From: Fabrea salina
Taxonomy: Eukaryota > Ciliophora > Heterotrichea > Heterotrichida > Fabreidae
Assembly (NCBI GenBank): GCA_022984795.1
Contig: JALIHJ010000047.1
Location: forward strand, 1-64,000
DNA length: 64,000 bases
Reading direction: 5' to 3'
Numbering within the stretch: position 1 is the first letter of the stretch; each line of letters begins with the position of its first letter. The position numbers and the translations under genes are program-made. Positions 38,001 to 46,800 of the stretch are shown piece by piece. Under the pieces are notes generated by a model. That model saw nothing but the letters and a program-made list of their open reading frames with translations, was not told where the DNA came from and did no database searches.

Positions 38001-38391
38001 CTGATATGTCTTTGCTTTTCTTGGAACTGAACTCTTCAGTGTCCCAGACAAGAAACATTTGATGATTAGTAAAAGCATCTAGCCACAGCGAATTGGCCAA
38101 AAGGTAAATCTCTTTGAAGAGGTTTAAAAGCAGAATCATAAGCAACGGGACTATAGTGCTCAAGGCCACCTCTGGGATGGAATTGAGGGGAGAAATCTCA
38201 AGCAGCGTTACTATTAGGAACCAAAGGTTAGAGGGTTTTTGGAACTGCTCGAATATGTTCAAAGGAATGATAGTCCAAGGATTGTACCGGGAAGAGTTTA
38301 CTTTGTTTTTGACAAAAGACGAAGACGGCACTGCTTCGTCACCCCTTACCTCAATAGACCGCAGATTTTCTTTCAAATCCTTTTCTTCCAT
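32098..38391 (-). CDS. P4-ATPase/guanylate cyclase fusion protein
   Basis: 2097 aa in one frame. The N-terminal half (1-1060) is a P4-type ATPase (flippase) with a DKTGTLTKND phosphorylation site near residue 373 and YVKGSKEAML. Other pump motifs are altered: DGET-like becomes EVLGKREL, GDGxND becomes GDSSSDV (about 874), TGDK becomes SGDS. After several membrane segments comes cyclase domain 1 (about 1425-1590), whose metal aspartates are missing (FCNICDF, ETVGYQYM) but whose NTASRM motif is present. A second six-helix membrane cassette leads to cyclase domain 2 (about 1910-2090), which has both Asp (YADIVGF, HTIGDCYV). The halves are therefore swapped relative to mammalian adenylate cyclase, as known for Paramecium, Tetrahymena and apicomplexan guanylate cyclases. 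It makes cGMP. Confidence 0.95.
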   Translation of the reverse strand: MEEKDLKENLRSIEVRGDEAVPSSSFVKNKVNSSRYNPWTIIPLNIFEQFQKPSNLWFLIVTLLEISPLNSIPEVALSTIVPLLMILLLNLFKEIYLLANSLWLDAFTNHQMFLVWDTEEFSSKKSKDISVGEIVLVKENEKVPADLVLLCTSEEKVCYIDTFEVLGKRELKMKKPVKETQALLEGFDLSQIYTRLSRLNAELKVVSPKQGYKDFLGKYKDARNPRATQVDSHNFVMGSSVLVNTKWIIGVVVYAGSESKAWINNKIRSPKVSQIDKQANNWVLYFALLMVVFLSLTVLLAFYKSEFAFEVNQTETIVNNAILLGNIVPVSLFLGMDIIRFLQGKRIDKNYDSIEVKAGAVNEDLGQIEYILSDKTGTLTKNDLCVQVCVVGDQVFWKDECEFASELSRVSPINSRFNMGPAFQLSTQRPLKNEIYSVSNTFLTLRSQLEYSKFEIKTGELTHFVKCMAMCNFAFPKGSEYIGKNVDDKVLAAAAAELGIRMVYRSSSTMLLDYLGTEREYRILGFADFSSEIKKCRIVVEKENGTAVLYVKGSKEAMLEIYDLPKEKLANIEENTLTKNLIGMRPILLGYKVLTKKETQEFCHAYRNAKLSPVNSEGRVEALFEELEKETEYLGIVGLEDTITEDTKQAVSLLSRSGIKTWLLSGDSESSVLAAGVGSTLLDENYNVVKLSNIQGVSECINVLEHCIEMHIFHEKNEETEKSESAEEGQSFSLGNHSFQNVRSEPCSFNQNSSLSKAKSLSMKKGSFVNYFRSSRPLMKRPIHPLLSELRSFGVRPSININKEFVSDSVYFVLSVDRESLETAMSTEETRKLFVYLLFAAHTVCFHSLFPDQKTKVVKLLKHNFAFKPKVLAIGDSSSDVGMIREAHIGVAVNSDQEDQSVNAADIVVEKFSDLKDLILAEGHWSYVRMSNFVALSYYKSFLFTLVLLSFNLFADFSGAVVFNYNLLVLHDLVFTFMSLVTIGMFDKDLSKEKILSFPETYSSGAYGILLSVSAMMPLLGIAAVQAFFIDFFSISAFYSVLNSKGFTGNDQLLGAFVYLLVILSTILTFGVFTQKRTLLVYSGSIGSLVLVVLYLVIESFTSSSANTLSMLFNSPSLIISVFGVSGLCFLVSYLYKLYSRFQSPSIIDYIKHQEAEEFTFEVTKRIDMYSEELEKVYKDTAHWKQKVNQSNFKINHISLEYLSETQETEYLKYKLTEYKNIYRLFGLVMIGSFIVGSVVLLIQFQVVSAPHLIFLINSLFFLLLFALTWFKTHYAKFYQTYVFSGVIISQLSLLLLTLEFEHSLGLLLYPLFSVVYSIGLTTKWMKLMVSNCLGIFLAGLSAARNFQDSDTPSYLLMLLEYIVFYISLVATCLVICYCIDYSKRQEFSLLRKLKIEMDKSRSILGYLLPSFVKDQVKEGARYIAHDQGTVSILFCNICDFEEIINNYTPQELTAFLDEVFAKFDNLCDLMGVTKIETVGYQYMACAGLKDGDAVFDSYLSSVPHARRTVELAISIVNCVSSIYLKNGNPLTVKIGVNSGPVTSGVVGFHKPQFSLVGDAVNTASRMASTISSKNTIQISQNTYALIGDKKGIMFMPNQIEAKGKGIMDTFLVGISNEIEETDETDERPGTRNTLIPRFTFKPFKEPSSNKKLSSVENNKRTNKPLRRRSTEMIEEIQLCSFACRENQTEKLFRYRTVVIGLPILVNGLRIGLVCHFLALLIHIGYLFVGENNNFSIASVILNAVESVLLLCLILVIKKRFGSYWLAWALQLSFLVCIVTHAIQILFLEEINQELETIRILYYFVLLTHCSTLFFKHIMLTVLIGSGVWTLSAAFLFESEEVALGILISLTFAVVLLVTIYVREKKLRNSSVLIKDAKKELNKVEKLINQMMPPHAYEHLKEENSFTDRMSDVTLIYADIVGFTAWSSDKFPEEIVGMLSQLFQRFDKHCAEHKVYKVHTIGDCYVAMGFTGDKPESRDPYRECLSMINFAKVMIDMIKEVNEEHEIQLNMRIGIHTGEVVGGITGTNIVRYDIYGPDVMIANKIESNGVPGSIAVSEVTKSFLENCAPERFKFTKHKEVVDKYRDRTFRTYLLREN

Positions 38392-38468
38392 TATATTTAT
38401 GATATTATACTTTGTTGCGTGATTTTAGAGTGTGTAAAGCCTTTAATGTAGTGATAAGTATCCTTGTA

Positions 38469-41400
38469 TTAAATTAAAGGTTTTAAACAAAAGCTAGGCC
38501 AAATTTGGCTTCTCCGCGGGAGTTCTGGCATGTCTGCCAAATCAGTAACTTGGAGTGCTCTTATGTGGCTAGTTTCTTCCTGACAAGACCTGCTTTGGCC
38601 TGTTAAGTCTTCTTGAGTGTGATTCGATTCTTGGTCTAAGCAATTGTTTATTCTGTTGATTCCTAGTGAAACTTCTTCGATCTTCTTGCGTTTGTAAAAA
38701 ATACTCATGAGCTTCTCATTTCCACTTTCAACTATTCTCATAGCGATTCCAACCACTTCCATCAAACCAAAAACCGAACCTAAAAGACTTCCTACTAGCA
38801 AACTGTAGTCCTGTTTGTATTGTCTTTGAGTCATGAGTGCTACGTTTTCCAGGTCAAAGTTCACCATAAGTTTCACAGTAGTGGATATGCTAAGGCTTAA
38901 GTAGTCGCTGGTAGAGCCTAACTCAAGGTCATTCTCCAAAGTTACGTGGTAACCTGTAGACTCTTCATTGGTTACTTGGCTTTTGAAGATAGAAGGAGTC
39001 ATTTTAAAGGTAACGTTGGAAGCCATGCCTCCCTGGAATACTCTGTTACTGCTAAAAGGAGTCATTGATAAAGAAGCCGAACTAAACTCTTCAGGAATAG
39101 AGGAGTCTGCCTTAGCTTCAACTTCTATCATGGTGCTGAAGCTGTTGAACTGGGCTAGTTTCATATATAAGCTGGAGCCTGACTGCACTTTGCAAAGCTT
39201 GCACTCCCAGCTTACTAAGCAGTTGCCATTTGTTTTGTTTGAGTAAACTTTAGTTTCAGAAAACTTCAAGTTGATTAGTTCGAGTTCTAAGTCATCGTTA
39301 CTTAGGCAGTTTCCGGGGTAGTTGTAGAAGTAAGCATTTACGTAAAGGTTAGCTTTGAACTCCTTGTCTACAGTCACCAAAGGCAACAAAGACTTAAGCT
39401 CTTCAACGTTTTCGTACTTAAACAACAAAACAGTGTTTAGACACAACAAAGCAGCCATCACAATAAAAAACACAGAAAACAATCCTCCTAAGTAAGTTCT
39501 TCTAAGTATCATGGGCTGGTTGAGTTCGTGTTTGTGGTTTTCGTCATAAATGTCCAAGTAAGGAAGAACTTCCTTTAACCTTTTGGAGTAGTGGACAACC
39601 ACAAACAAGCCCAAAAACACAAAAAATAAAATTACTTGACTTCTGAAGCTGTAGATTTGAGGAGCTTCTTGTGACTCAAATTCAGAGGGTTGTTGCGACC
39701 AAAAAGCTTGCTCTTTAGTCTCAAAGCTTGTTTGGGTGCTTCCTAAAGGACAGCTTTGTAAATGATTGCAGTCTTTACACAGAGAAGCCCCTTCTTCGTC
39801 CATGTAGCTTCCTTGGCGACATAGGAAACAGTAAACCGCTCCTAGTTTTGAATTAGAGCTCCCTTTAGGGCACTTTAAGCACTGGCCCCCAAACACTGGG
39901 TTGTAAGTTCCTTTAGGACAAATACTGCAGCCTTCCTGGTATTGAGTCCCTGCACTGCACTCCCAGCTTTCTTCAGACACCTTAAAAAAGTCCCCAGAGG
40001 CTTTTTGGTTGCGTGCAATGTTTCTTACAGAACTTCCTCCCCCGTGAACGTATATGGAGTTCCCGAAGTAAGCAGAGGCTCCTGAAAACAAGTAAGAGTC
40101 CAGTGACCCTATTTTAGTCCAGTGTCCGTTTTCAGAAGAAAAGGAGAAAATGTGCTTGTTGGGGTTGAAGTTCCAGTAAACTCCTCCCAAACTAATGAAC
40201 AAGTCCTCTGAAACTTGTTCAATCGCTCCTTCTGAGTGATCGTACTCACTAGAGGTTTCCTTGCTCAGCTTAACCCATTCCTCCTCTGAAGGGTAGTAAG
40301 TCCAAACTTCTGAAACTGAAGCACCGTTGCTTTTGGACCCTGTGAGTACAGTGAAGTAGTTATTTCCTGCAAAGCACCTGCTGAACTTCATTCCTGGGGG
40401 TTGCCTTGCCTTAGACTTCTCTATGCTTTCTTTTTTGAAGTCAAACAACCACAGTTCGTCGTAGTCTTGGCCGTTTTCACTTTGTCCTCCAAACACAAAC
40501 AAGTAGTTTTGGTTCAAAGCCATGCAAGCCCCGTACCTTCCAGACACTCCTGTCAGTCCTAGTTCTTCCCAAGTGTTGGTTATTGAGTTGTATCTGTGAA
40601 ACTCAGAACTCAGTCCCTCAGAGGTTTCTCCACTAAACACAATAAAGTAGTGCAGGTACTCTGCCACTGCAAACCCTGCCCTTCCACTAGGTTTGGTTCC
40701 TTTAGCGTTGACTTCAGTCCACTTTTCTTGAATTAAGTCAAACTTCCAAAGGTCGTTGAGGCTGCTTAGCAATTACTATTCCGAGTCAGAAGACTGGCCT
40801 CCAAAGAGCCACAAGTCTGAGTTAATCCTAACCAAAGAGTGCCTTTTCCTAGGCGGCGGGGACAAAAAGTGGGGTGATCTTGTTTTAAACTGAATAGAAG
40901 AAAGGTTTAGTTCAATTCCTTCGTTGGAGTAGTCAGACACCACGTACCCAAAAAACAAGTACAGGGAGTCTTTGTTTAGGACCATAGCAAACCCATCCCT
41001 TGGGTACTCACTTTCAAGCACAAGTTCCCACTCCTTAAGTTCTGGAAGATAAATCCTCCATATGTCTCCTAAGTCCTTCCCTAGTGTAGAGCTCCACCCA
41101 AGTATTAAGTAAAGGTAGTCCTTGTAAACTACCATTCCATGCAAAAACCTTCCCGCTGGCTTTTCGTCTAGTGGTGCTTTGCTCCAGGTAGAAGTGCTTA
41201 AGTCGTAGCAGTAAAGCTCGTTGTCTAAGTAGTTGTCTTGGTCAATTCCGCCCCACACAAACAGCTTATTGTTCCAGTAAACCACCTGAGGGTTGTACCT
41301 AGCCTTAGGCACACTTCCTAAGTTTTCCAACTGCTTCCATTTTCCTTCTGAAAACTCAAACAACTCATTTGTAAAGCCTTCTTCAGTATAGCCTCCAAAA

Positions 41401-41828
41401 ACCCAGGCTTTATCAGAGGACTGAGTTACAGCAGCCCTGACTCTGGGAGGAGGTGCCTTGCCAATGTTATACAACTTTTCCCAAGCTTTCTGGTCAAAGT
41501 TGAATTCCCACATATCCCCAATGAGTCCACTTGCAGTTCTTCCTCCGTAAATATAAAGTTTATTTTGCAGAAGAAACATTACATGCTTTTCACGAGGGTC
41601 TGGCACTTCAGAAGTAGTGTAGATAATTTCTTCCCAATAATTTCCGTCAATATGAAACATCCAGAAGTCGTTGTGCAATTTGGGGTAAAGACCGCCCCCA
41701 AAAGTGTATATCTGATTTTTCTCTACAACTGCGTTGTAACTGTGGGACCGAATGGACGGAGGAGTCCCTACACTTGGAATCCTTTCAATCTGCAAAGCAC
41801 TGGACAGAGTAATTACTAAGAACATCAT
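38469..41828 (-). CDS. Kelch-repeat, Cys-rich, multipass surface protein (two exons)
   Basis: CDS 41828-40777 joined to 40761-38469, 1114 aa. Two apparent frames separated by TAG TAA become one on removing the 15-nt intron GTAATTGCTAAGCAG. The join gives GGQSSDSEYLNDLWKFDL, a perfect kelch repeat. The start is the ATG ATG before FLVITLSSALQ (signal peptide). Kelch repeats fill about residues 25-610, then a Cys-rich GCC2/GCC3-like (ephrin-receptor-like) region about 620-710, a membrane segment (VILFFVFLGLFVVVHY, about 730), a second (about 790), a soluble domain and a third (about 1010). The cytoplasmic tail is polar. Ligand unknown; a large cell-surface or vacuolar protein. Confidence 0.88.
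40762..40776 (-). other. 15-nt spliceosomal intron in the kelch gene
   Basis: GTAATTGCTAAGCAG on the minus strand: GT-AG ends and CTA at positions 8-10. It removes the TAG/TAA pair and joins two halves of a kelch repeat (EYLNDLWKFDL). Confidence 0.93.
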
Positions 41829-42220
41829 GTTTAAAATTACCAAAGTTCATGTTAATCTTACATTAAAGCCTAGTTTTAACTTCAATAGAGTAATTGATGA
41901 CCATTTTTATTGCCAGGGCTCTAAGCACTAACTGAACCTAAAAATGAATTATGGCCTTGCAAAGCCATAAAACTACAGATGTTTCTTTAAAGACCTCTTG
42001 CTAGGGCTACAAACTTCCAAACTTGCAAATTAGACTCTTTTTAGTCTGGAGTAAAAGAGGGTCTTAAATTGGAACAAATCTACGAAAACTCAAAAAAACA
42101 AGACATCTAAATTCTAGATAAGTCTTCCTAGAAACCTTGCTCCCGACTCAAATAGCCATCAGACAGATTATTTGCTTCGGCTATTCCAAACAAATTTCCG
42201 TGAACTTTTTCTAATTATGC
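41829..42220. other. Long gene-free interval
   Basis: 392 bp between the kelch gene's start and the hydrolase's stop, both on the minus strand. AT-rich with a 7-bp inverted repeat (TTATGGC near 41948). No RNA gene recognised. It probably holds the kelch promoter, being the longest spacer in the dense part. Confidence 0.5.
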
Positions 42221-44428
42221 TTAAAGGCCATATTTAGGTTCTTCGTCGGGGCATCCCAAGCAGTCGTTAATCCAACCGTCAAAAGGAACCCATTTAAAGA
42301 CTTCATAAATAGAGTGAACTATGGTATGAAGAGTTCCACTCCCCATGCCTTCTTCAATGATGTCCCTCACGTTGTAGTGGCAAGGACTTAAGTAGTTATG
42401 GTACACAACCAACAAGTCCCTCCACCAGTAGTACAAAGAAGCTGCTGGCCACAAGTAGGTGTAGCAGTACGCTGCTGGAGTCTTTCTCCAGCTAGCAATT
42501 CTTTCAGCAGGAACTCTGAAGTTCTGAACTCGTCTGTTTATTACAACTTGGGTTTGGTTCAGCAAAGTTAGCATTTCTTCAAGTGGCTTTTGATACCCAG
42601 AACCCCACCTTAAGGCAGCTGCGTACTCAAACAAAAGCTGGTTAAACACTGCCCTGTTAGCAAATATCTGAACCGAGTCTTTAACTTCTTGGTAAAACTT
42701 AGACTGCACAGTTATTTTTCCGAAAGCTTTGGCTAGGTCAGAGTAAACTTGGCTTTGGTAATTGAGCAAAGGAGCAATTTCATCAATATAACTTGCACCC
42801 ACTAGTGTGTCTAGTCCGTGTCTCACTAGTTGGGGAGAAATTCTGTTGGGCATAACTCCTAAGTCTTGACCTAAAGCTATGTCAGCTACGTAAGCCCAGG
42901 TTTCAAAGGTGTCCCAGCCTTCTAAGTAGGCTATTCCAGTTAAGTAGTCCAAAGACTTAGGGGGTTTTCCATCTACTTTTCCGAAAATAAGAGTGTCTTC
43001 TTGAGTTTGACATAGTTCAGAAATCAAGGAACTTACTTGGTCTGCTTGGTTCCCAAGAACTTTAGTGAAAGGCTTCAAAGCGTCTTTCAAGGGGTCTTTT
43101 GAAGTCAGCAAAGGGTCCCAAGCCAACCTTGCCGTTACAAAGTTGTTCATCCAGTAACCGAACTCCCACCCCGAAGCAAAGAATATTTGGCCTTCTAGTT
43201 TAACGTTCCGCTTTTTTTCTTCGTGTGCTACAGTTTGGATGTCTTTGATTCTGTTTTTCAAGTAAATAGGCAGAAACAAAGGAACGTTTATGTCAAAAGT
43301 AACCCAGTAAGCAGTTTCAGGGAACCAAATAGTTTTCCTTTTGCTAGCTTCAAGCATCATAAAGTCCAGCATGTAAGTGAAGTTTTGGTTACCGTACACA
43401 GGAGCAGGGTCTTCCAGTGAGTAGAACTCTACAGTATGCGGCATCACTCCTAGGTCTTCTACTGCGTAGTAAGGCAAAAAGTTGTAGTCCATGCCTGTTT
43501 TGTTAGTTAGTGGGTCTACAAAGTTGTCTAGTTGCTGTCCTCGGGAACAGTGTGCTTTTGAGTAAAAGTCCATTTCTTTGCTTTTTGCGTAAATTGTGGA
43601 GTAGTTAAGCCACTTCAGCATCTCAGTTGCAGAACCGTGAGTGTACTCTGTAGTTCCTATTTCAGAAGAGATGTAGTCGAAGTTAGCTCCAGCTAAGTAG
43701 TTTATTCTTTCTTCTATTTGTTGGAGGGGATTAGTTTTGTTCCTTATAAGACTAAAAGCATGCTGCTGGGTCATAGCAACAGGAGTATCGATGCCCACTT
43801 TCAGTCCCCAACTGTGAGCTACTTCCACTAGCTTGGCTAAACGGGCCTGTCTCAAAGGACTCTGTGAAAAGCTTTCCCAAGGCTTGTCTTGCAAAAGAAC
43901 CCATTCTAAGTAGTTCAGTCCGTTAGCAATGCACCACTCAACTACTCTGTTCCACTCGCCTAACTGGTCTTCCCAGTTCTCAGCGGAAGGGAACTTTCCG
44001 AACCCATTCAGGAGTTCTACGTGCTCTAAAGGGTGCTCAGTGTGGATGTGAATGCCTCTGACCTCCCAGTAAGGAAGCTCTTTGAATCCTTTGTAGGTTC
44101 CTTTGCAGTAGTCAACAGGAACATAAGCTGTTTCAAGTGGGTGCAGAAAAGAGTACCCAAACACCTCTTCTAGCAAGTAGTAAAGTCCATAAGTCTGGTA
44201 GAGTCCTGACTCAGCAGTTAAAGTCAGAGTGTTTTGGTGAGTTTCGTAAGTAAAGGCTTTTGAAGTAGGTGAAGTTTTGATTTTGATGTAGAAGTCACAG
44301 CTAAAGTCCAGTTTAGAAAGCCAGCCGTTTGCGCTTTGAAGAACTACTTCTGGAACGTTCCCTGGTTCAAGTATTTTGACTTCAGCTAAAGTGCCCAAAG
44401 CCACTGCAAAAATTACCAATAATTTCAT
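42221..44428 (-). CDS. Secreted glycoside-hydrolase-like protein, family uncertain
   Basis: 735 aa with a signal peptide (MKLLVIFAVALGTLAEV). Residues 20-105 look like the small alpha/beta domain that precedes the barrel in GH20/GH67-type enzymes (GLYQTYGLYYLLEEVFGYS). It is followed by LPYWEVRGIHIHTEHPLE and a long alpha/beta, probably TIM-barrel, region (NGLNYLEWVLLQDKPWESF; FDYISSEIGTTEYTHG, where two Glu could be catalytic). The C-terminal third is helical and aromatic-rich. Many NxS/T sites. I could not assign a named family, so substrate and mechanism are open; a lysosomal or secreted sugar hydrolase is the best guess. Confidence 0.6.
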   Translation of the reverse strand: MKLLVIFAVALGTLAEVKILEPGNVPEVVLQSANGWLSKLDFSCDFYIKIKTSPTSKAFTYETHQNTLTLTAESGLYQTYGLYYLLEEVFGYSFLHPLETAYVPVDYCKGTYKGFKELPYWEVRGIHIHTEHPLEHVELLNGFGKFPSAENWEDQLGEWNRVVEWCIANGLNYLEWVLLQDKPWESFSQSPLRQARLAKLVEVAHSWGLKVGIDTPVAMTQQHAFSLIRNKTNPLQQIEERINYLAGANFDYISSEIGTTEYTHGSATEMLKWLNYSTIYAKSKEMDFYSKAHCSRGQQLDNFVDPLTNKTGMDYNFLPYYAVEDLGVMPHTVEFYSLEDPAPVYGNQNFTYMLDFMMLEASKRKTIWFPETAYWVTFDINVPLFLPIYLKNRIKDIQTVAHEEKKRNVKLEGQIFFASGWEFGYWMNNFVTARLAWDPLLTSKDPLKDALKPFTKVLGNQADQVSSLISELCQTQEDTLIFGKVDGKPPKSLDYLTGIAYLEGWDTFETWAYVADIALGQDLGVMPNRISPQLVRHGLDTLVGASYIDEIAPLLNYQSQVYSDLAKAFGKITVQSKFYQEVKDSVQIFANRAVFNQLLFEYAAALRWGSGYQKPLEEMLTLLNQTQVVINRRVQNFRVPAERIASWRKTPAAYCYTYLWPAASLYYWWRDLLVVYHNYLSPCHYNVRDIIEEGMGSGTLHTIVHSIYEVFKWVPFDGWINDCLGCPDEEPKYGL

Positions 44429-44457
44429 TTATATCCAAGCAGAGTCAACAACTTATA

Positions 44458-45042
44458 ATGTCATTTAAGTCCCAAACTGCAATTAAACAGCCCCTAATAT
44501 CAGACCACCTCCAAAAAAACAGTGAAAAGGTTAACCTCCACCTAACAAACCTCAAGTCACTTATGCAAAGTTCCCAAGCCTCTCCACAAGAGATCCAAAA
44601 AGAGTCTGAATTAATTCAACAATCCTTTTACGCCTTAGAACAAACCCAGACTTCTGAAGGTTCAGAACAAAGCCAAAAAAGCCAACTCCTCCAGGTATAC
44701 AAAAAAGAATTCAGTGACGTTTTAGACTCCTACAACTCAGAAGTCGTTTTTGAACAAGAACTCCTTAAAGAAAGGAACCAGAAACACAAAGAAATCGAAC
44801 AAAAGATGCAAGAAGTCAAAGAAGCCCTACAGTACATGTCTTCAGAAGTCAAAGACCAAGGCTTAGTCCTGGACAGGATTGACGACAACCTTGGAGAAGG
44901 GAGCAGCAACACCCAAAAAGCTGTTGAGCAGCTCAAAGTGACTGACCGCAGACAAAGGAACAAAAAAAACGCCTTCAAAGTATTGTTTGTGCTGTCAGTT
45001 TTAGTAGTAGTAGTAGTGATTATAGTTGTCACTTTAAAGTGA
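44458..45042 (+). CDS. Qa-SNARE (syntaxin-like), tail-anchored
   Basis: 194 aa. The N-terminal ~110 residues are helical (Habc-like but short). A SNARE motif runs from about residue 115 to 165, with the zero-layer Gln at about residue 134 in EVKDQGLVLDRIDDNLG. A basic stretch (RRQRNKKNAFK) precedes a single C-terminal membrane anchor of about 21 hydrophobic residues (VLFVLSVLVVVVVIIVVTL). Qa-SNAREs provide the acceptor helix for membrane fusion. The gene ends with TGA, and the next same-strand gene starts a few bases on. Confidence 0.82.
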   Translation: MSFKSQTAIKQPLISDHLQKNSEKVNLHLTNLKSLMQSSQASPQEIQKESELIQQSFYALEQTQTSEGSEQSQKSQLLQVYKKEFSDVLDSYNSEVVFEQELLKERNQKHKEIEQKMQEVKEALQYMSSEVKDQGLVLDRIDDNLGEGSSNTQKAVEQLKVTDRRQRNKKNAFKVLFVLSVLVVVVVIIVVTLK

Positions 45043-45060
45043 ACTTAAATGAAGTTTATA

Positions 45061-45408
45061 ATGTTAAAAAATAAATTAAACACTTCCAGGTACCACGAAG
45101 CACAAGTGCCTAGGTTTTTGGAGCCTGAAAAAAGCTTTGACCGTTCCGTGCTGCTGGACTACAGCAGGGATTTAAATGGAACTATGGGCTTGAACAACCA
45201 GGTGAGAAATACTTAGCTAGAGAAGATTGAACGTTTAGTTAGTTCACTGCAAGAACAAGTAGACGAAAACGAGCAAATGCTCAAGAAGAAAAAACTCAAT
45301 ATGTCTACTCGCTTCGTCCCTGAAAAACCTAAAAAGCAGAAAATCTTATGGAGACCCAAAATGCTTGAAAAGGCACTTATGTCTCATATATTCATTTTAA
45401 TTTTCTAA
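45061..45408 (+). CDS. Small basic coiled-coil protein with one 15-nt intron
   Basis: CDS 45061-45201 joined to 45217-45408, 110 aa. The first frame (MLKNKLNTSRYHEAQVPRF) stops at a TAG at 45214 which is the last codon of the intron GTGAGAAATACTTAG. After splicing it continues LEKIERLVSSLQEQVDENE, a short coiled coil, and a Lys/Pro-rich tail. The frame is otherwise unbroken from ATG to TAA. An in-frame upstream ATG at 45049 is possible, giving four more residues. TTTATAATG precedes the start. No family recognised. Confidence 0.7.
45202..45216 (+). other. 15-nt spliceosomal intron in the small coiled-coil gene
   Basis: GTGAGAAATACTTAG: GT-AG ends, TA at positions 9-10. It removes the in-frame TAG at its 3' end. 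Confidence 0.8.
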
Positions 45409-45414
45409 GCTTAA

Positions 45415-46311
45415 TTACTTCTCTACTGCTACTGAGCTTTCCAGGATCTTGTTTCCAAACACAAACTTTGCAAATTCAAATATCAAAAGCCCCAACGGAA
45501 GCAAAAAAGCCAAGTACTGCACCCAAGCGAACTTTAAGACTTCAATAAAAGGTGGTTTGTACATTATCATTTGGTTTGCTGGAACCCTTACTTTCATGTG
45601 GACTTCCAAAGAGCTGCCTCCGCCCGGAAACACCAGTGCTTTTCCGTACTCGTAAACAGTGGTTTCGTTTCTGTCGTTGTACTTAGCCAAAGTCATGGGC
45701 AAAAACACATCTGAAGAACCTTCAGAGTCCAACAGGGTGTAGTTGTACACAGTTCTGGTAAGTGACCCTGGCTTCACTGTTCGTTTTTGCTGGAGTTTAA
45801 GTTCTCCGTCTAAGTAAATAGACCCTCCTCCTACTGGAAGGTCCACGTCTGCGTAGGCAAAAGTAACCATGTCCATTCTGACCCTTTCTTCGATTCTGTA
45901 GTCGAAGTTAACAAGTACTTTGAGGTTCTTGACTTCTTTGGTCACTCCAGGAATGGTGATGTTGAATTCGTAAAGGTCAGGCTTGTTGTCGAAGTTCTTG
46001 TCGAGAGTGGAACTGACTACAGTCATCGGCCAAGACTGATCAAAATACACTTGGTTCAGGGAGTCCAGCGAAGAGTACGCTAGCGTTCCTTTTGTTTCTG
46101 AGTAAGCTAGTATAAGGATTTCTTTGCGGTAAAGCACTCTGGGTTGTTCTTCGTACAGGTCCCACTTCTTCCAGAACCCGTAGGAACTAAAAGCTAGGAA
46201 AAAAGGCAAGAACACCGCTACTAAAAACAGAATTGCACAAAAGAAGTAACTGAAGCTCATCACACTTGCGCGGTAAGCTTTTTGAATGGGTTCCCTAAAA
46301 AGAAGTGCCAT
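45415..46311 (-). CDS. TMEM231: TMEM231, ciliary transition-zone B9/MKS complex protein
   Basis: 298 aa. A membrane segment near the N-terminus (about residues 16-40) and one near the C-terminus (about 262-285) flank a large luminal domain, as in TMEM231. Diagnostic strings match the animal protein: the N-terminal MALLF/YRAS region, YEEQPRVLYR, DGELKLQQK and VLKFAWVQYLAFLL (human FAWVQY). TMEM231 anchors the B9 (MKS1/B9D) complex and gates proteins into cilia. It converges on the small coiled-coil gene with only 6 bp between stops. Confidence 0.93.
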   Translation of the reverse strand: MALLFREPIQKAYRASVMSFSYFFCAILFLVAVFLPFFLAFSSYGFWKKWDLYEEQPRVLYRKEILILAYSETKGTLAYSSLDSLNQVYFDQSWPMTVVSSTLDKNFDNKPDLYEFNITIPGVTKEVKNLKVLVNFDYRIEERVRMDMVTFAYADVDLPVGGGSIYLDGELKLQQKRTVKPGSLTRTVYNYTLLDSEGSSDVFLPMTLAKYNDRNETTVYEYGKALVFPGGGSSLEVHMKVRVPANQMIMYKPPFIEVLKFAWVQYLAFLLPLGLLIFEFAKFVFGNKILESSVAVEK

Positions 46312-46341
46312 AGTGGAATTATTCTAAAGGGGCTATAAAAC

Positions 46342-46773
46342 ATGGCCTTAAACACTTATGAAGTAGAGAAAATTTTAGACAAAAAAGTCAGAAACAAAGA
46401 AGACTTCTACTTAGTCAAGTGGAAAGGGTACCCTATCGAAGAAAACACCTGGGAACCCTCCAAACACCTAGTGAACTGTTGGTCACTTGTAGAAGTATTT
46501 GAAACAACAAGAGCTCCTCACAGAGTTGCAGTCAAAGCCCCCAGAACTAAACCACTTAAAAGAAAAGGTAGTTTGTCCCAAGGAGACTCAGTAGACTGCA
46601 TTAAGAACCTTTACCTGGAAAACGAGTCCCAAGTACTAGGTGAAGTTGTTTGGGAAGACAAAGCCTTAGAAAGCACTAAGTACCCTATTCAAGTACTCCA
46701 CGACAAGTGCCCTAAAGCCATGTGTGAATTTTACTTCAAAGGCCTCAGAGTTACCTACCAACCAAACTCCTAA
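46342..46773 (+). CDS. Small HP1-like chromodomain/chromoshadow protein
   Basis: 143 aa. Chromodomain at residues 5-55 ([28 protein letters not shown]) with the aromatic cage Tyr, Trp and Trp in place, expected to bind methylated histone H3 (K9 or K27). A basic hinge follows ([11 protein letters not shown]), then a compact chromoshadow-like region (about 85-140) ending [18 protein letters not shown], like the HP1 end KCPQIVIAFYEERL. HP1 proteins compact chromatin and, in ciliates, mark DNA for elimination or silencing. Start lies 30 bp from the divergent TMEM231 start; TATAAAACATG precedes it. Confidence 0.88.
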   Translation: MALNTYEVEKILDKKVRNKEDFYLVKWKGYPIEENTWEPSKHLVNCWSLVEVFETTRAPHRVAVKAPRTKPLKRKGSLSQGDSVDCIKNLYLENESQVLGEVVWEDKALESTKYPIQVLHDKCPKAMCEFYFKGLRVTYQPNS

Positions 46774-46800
46774 CTAACCCGGTATTATTTAATTGTAAAT

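Noticed and set aside
40762-40776. Two separate kelch genes
   Set aside because: A 15-nt intron joins them into one kelch repeat.
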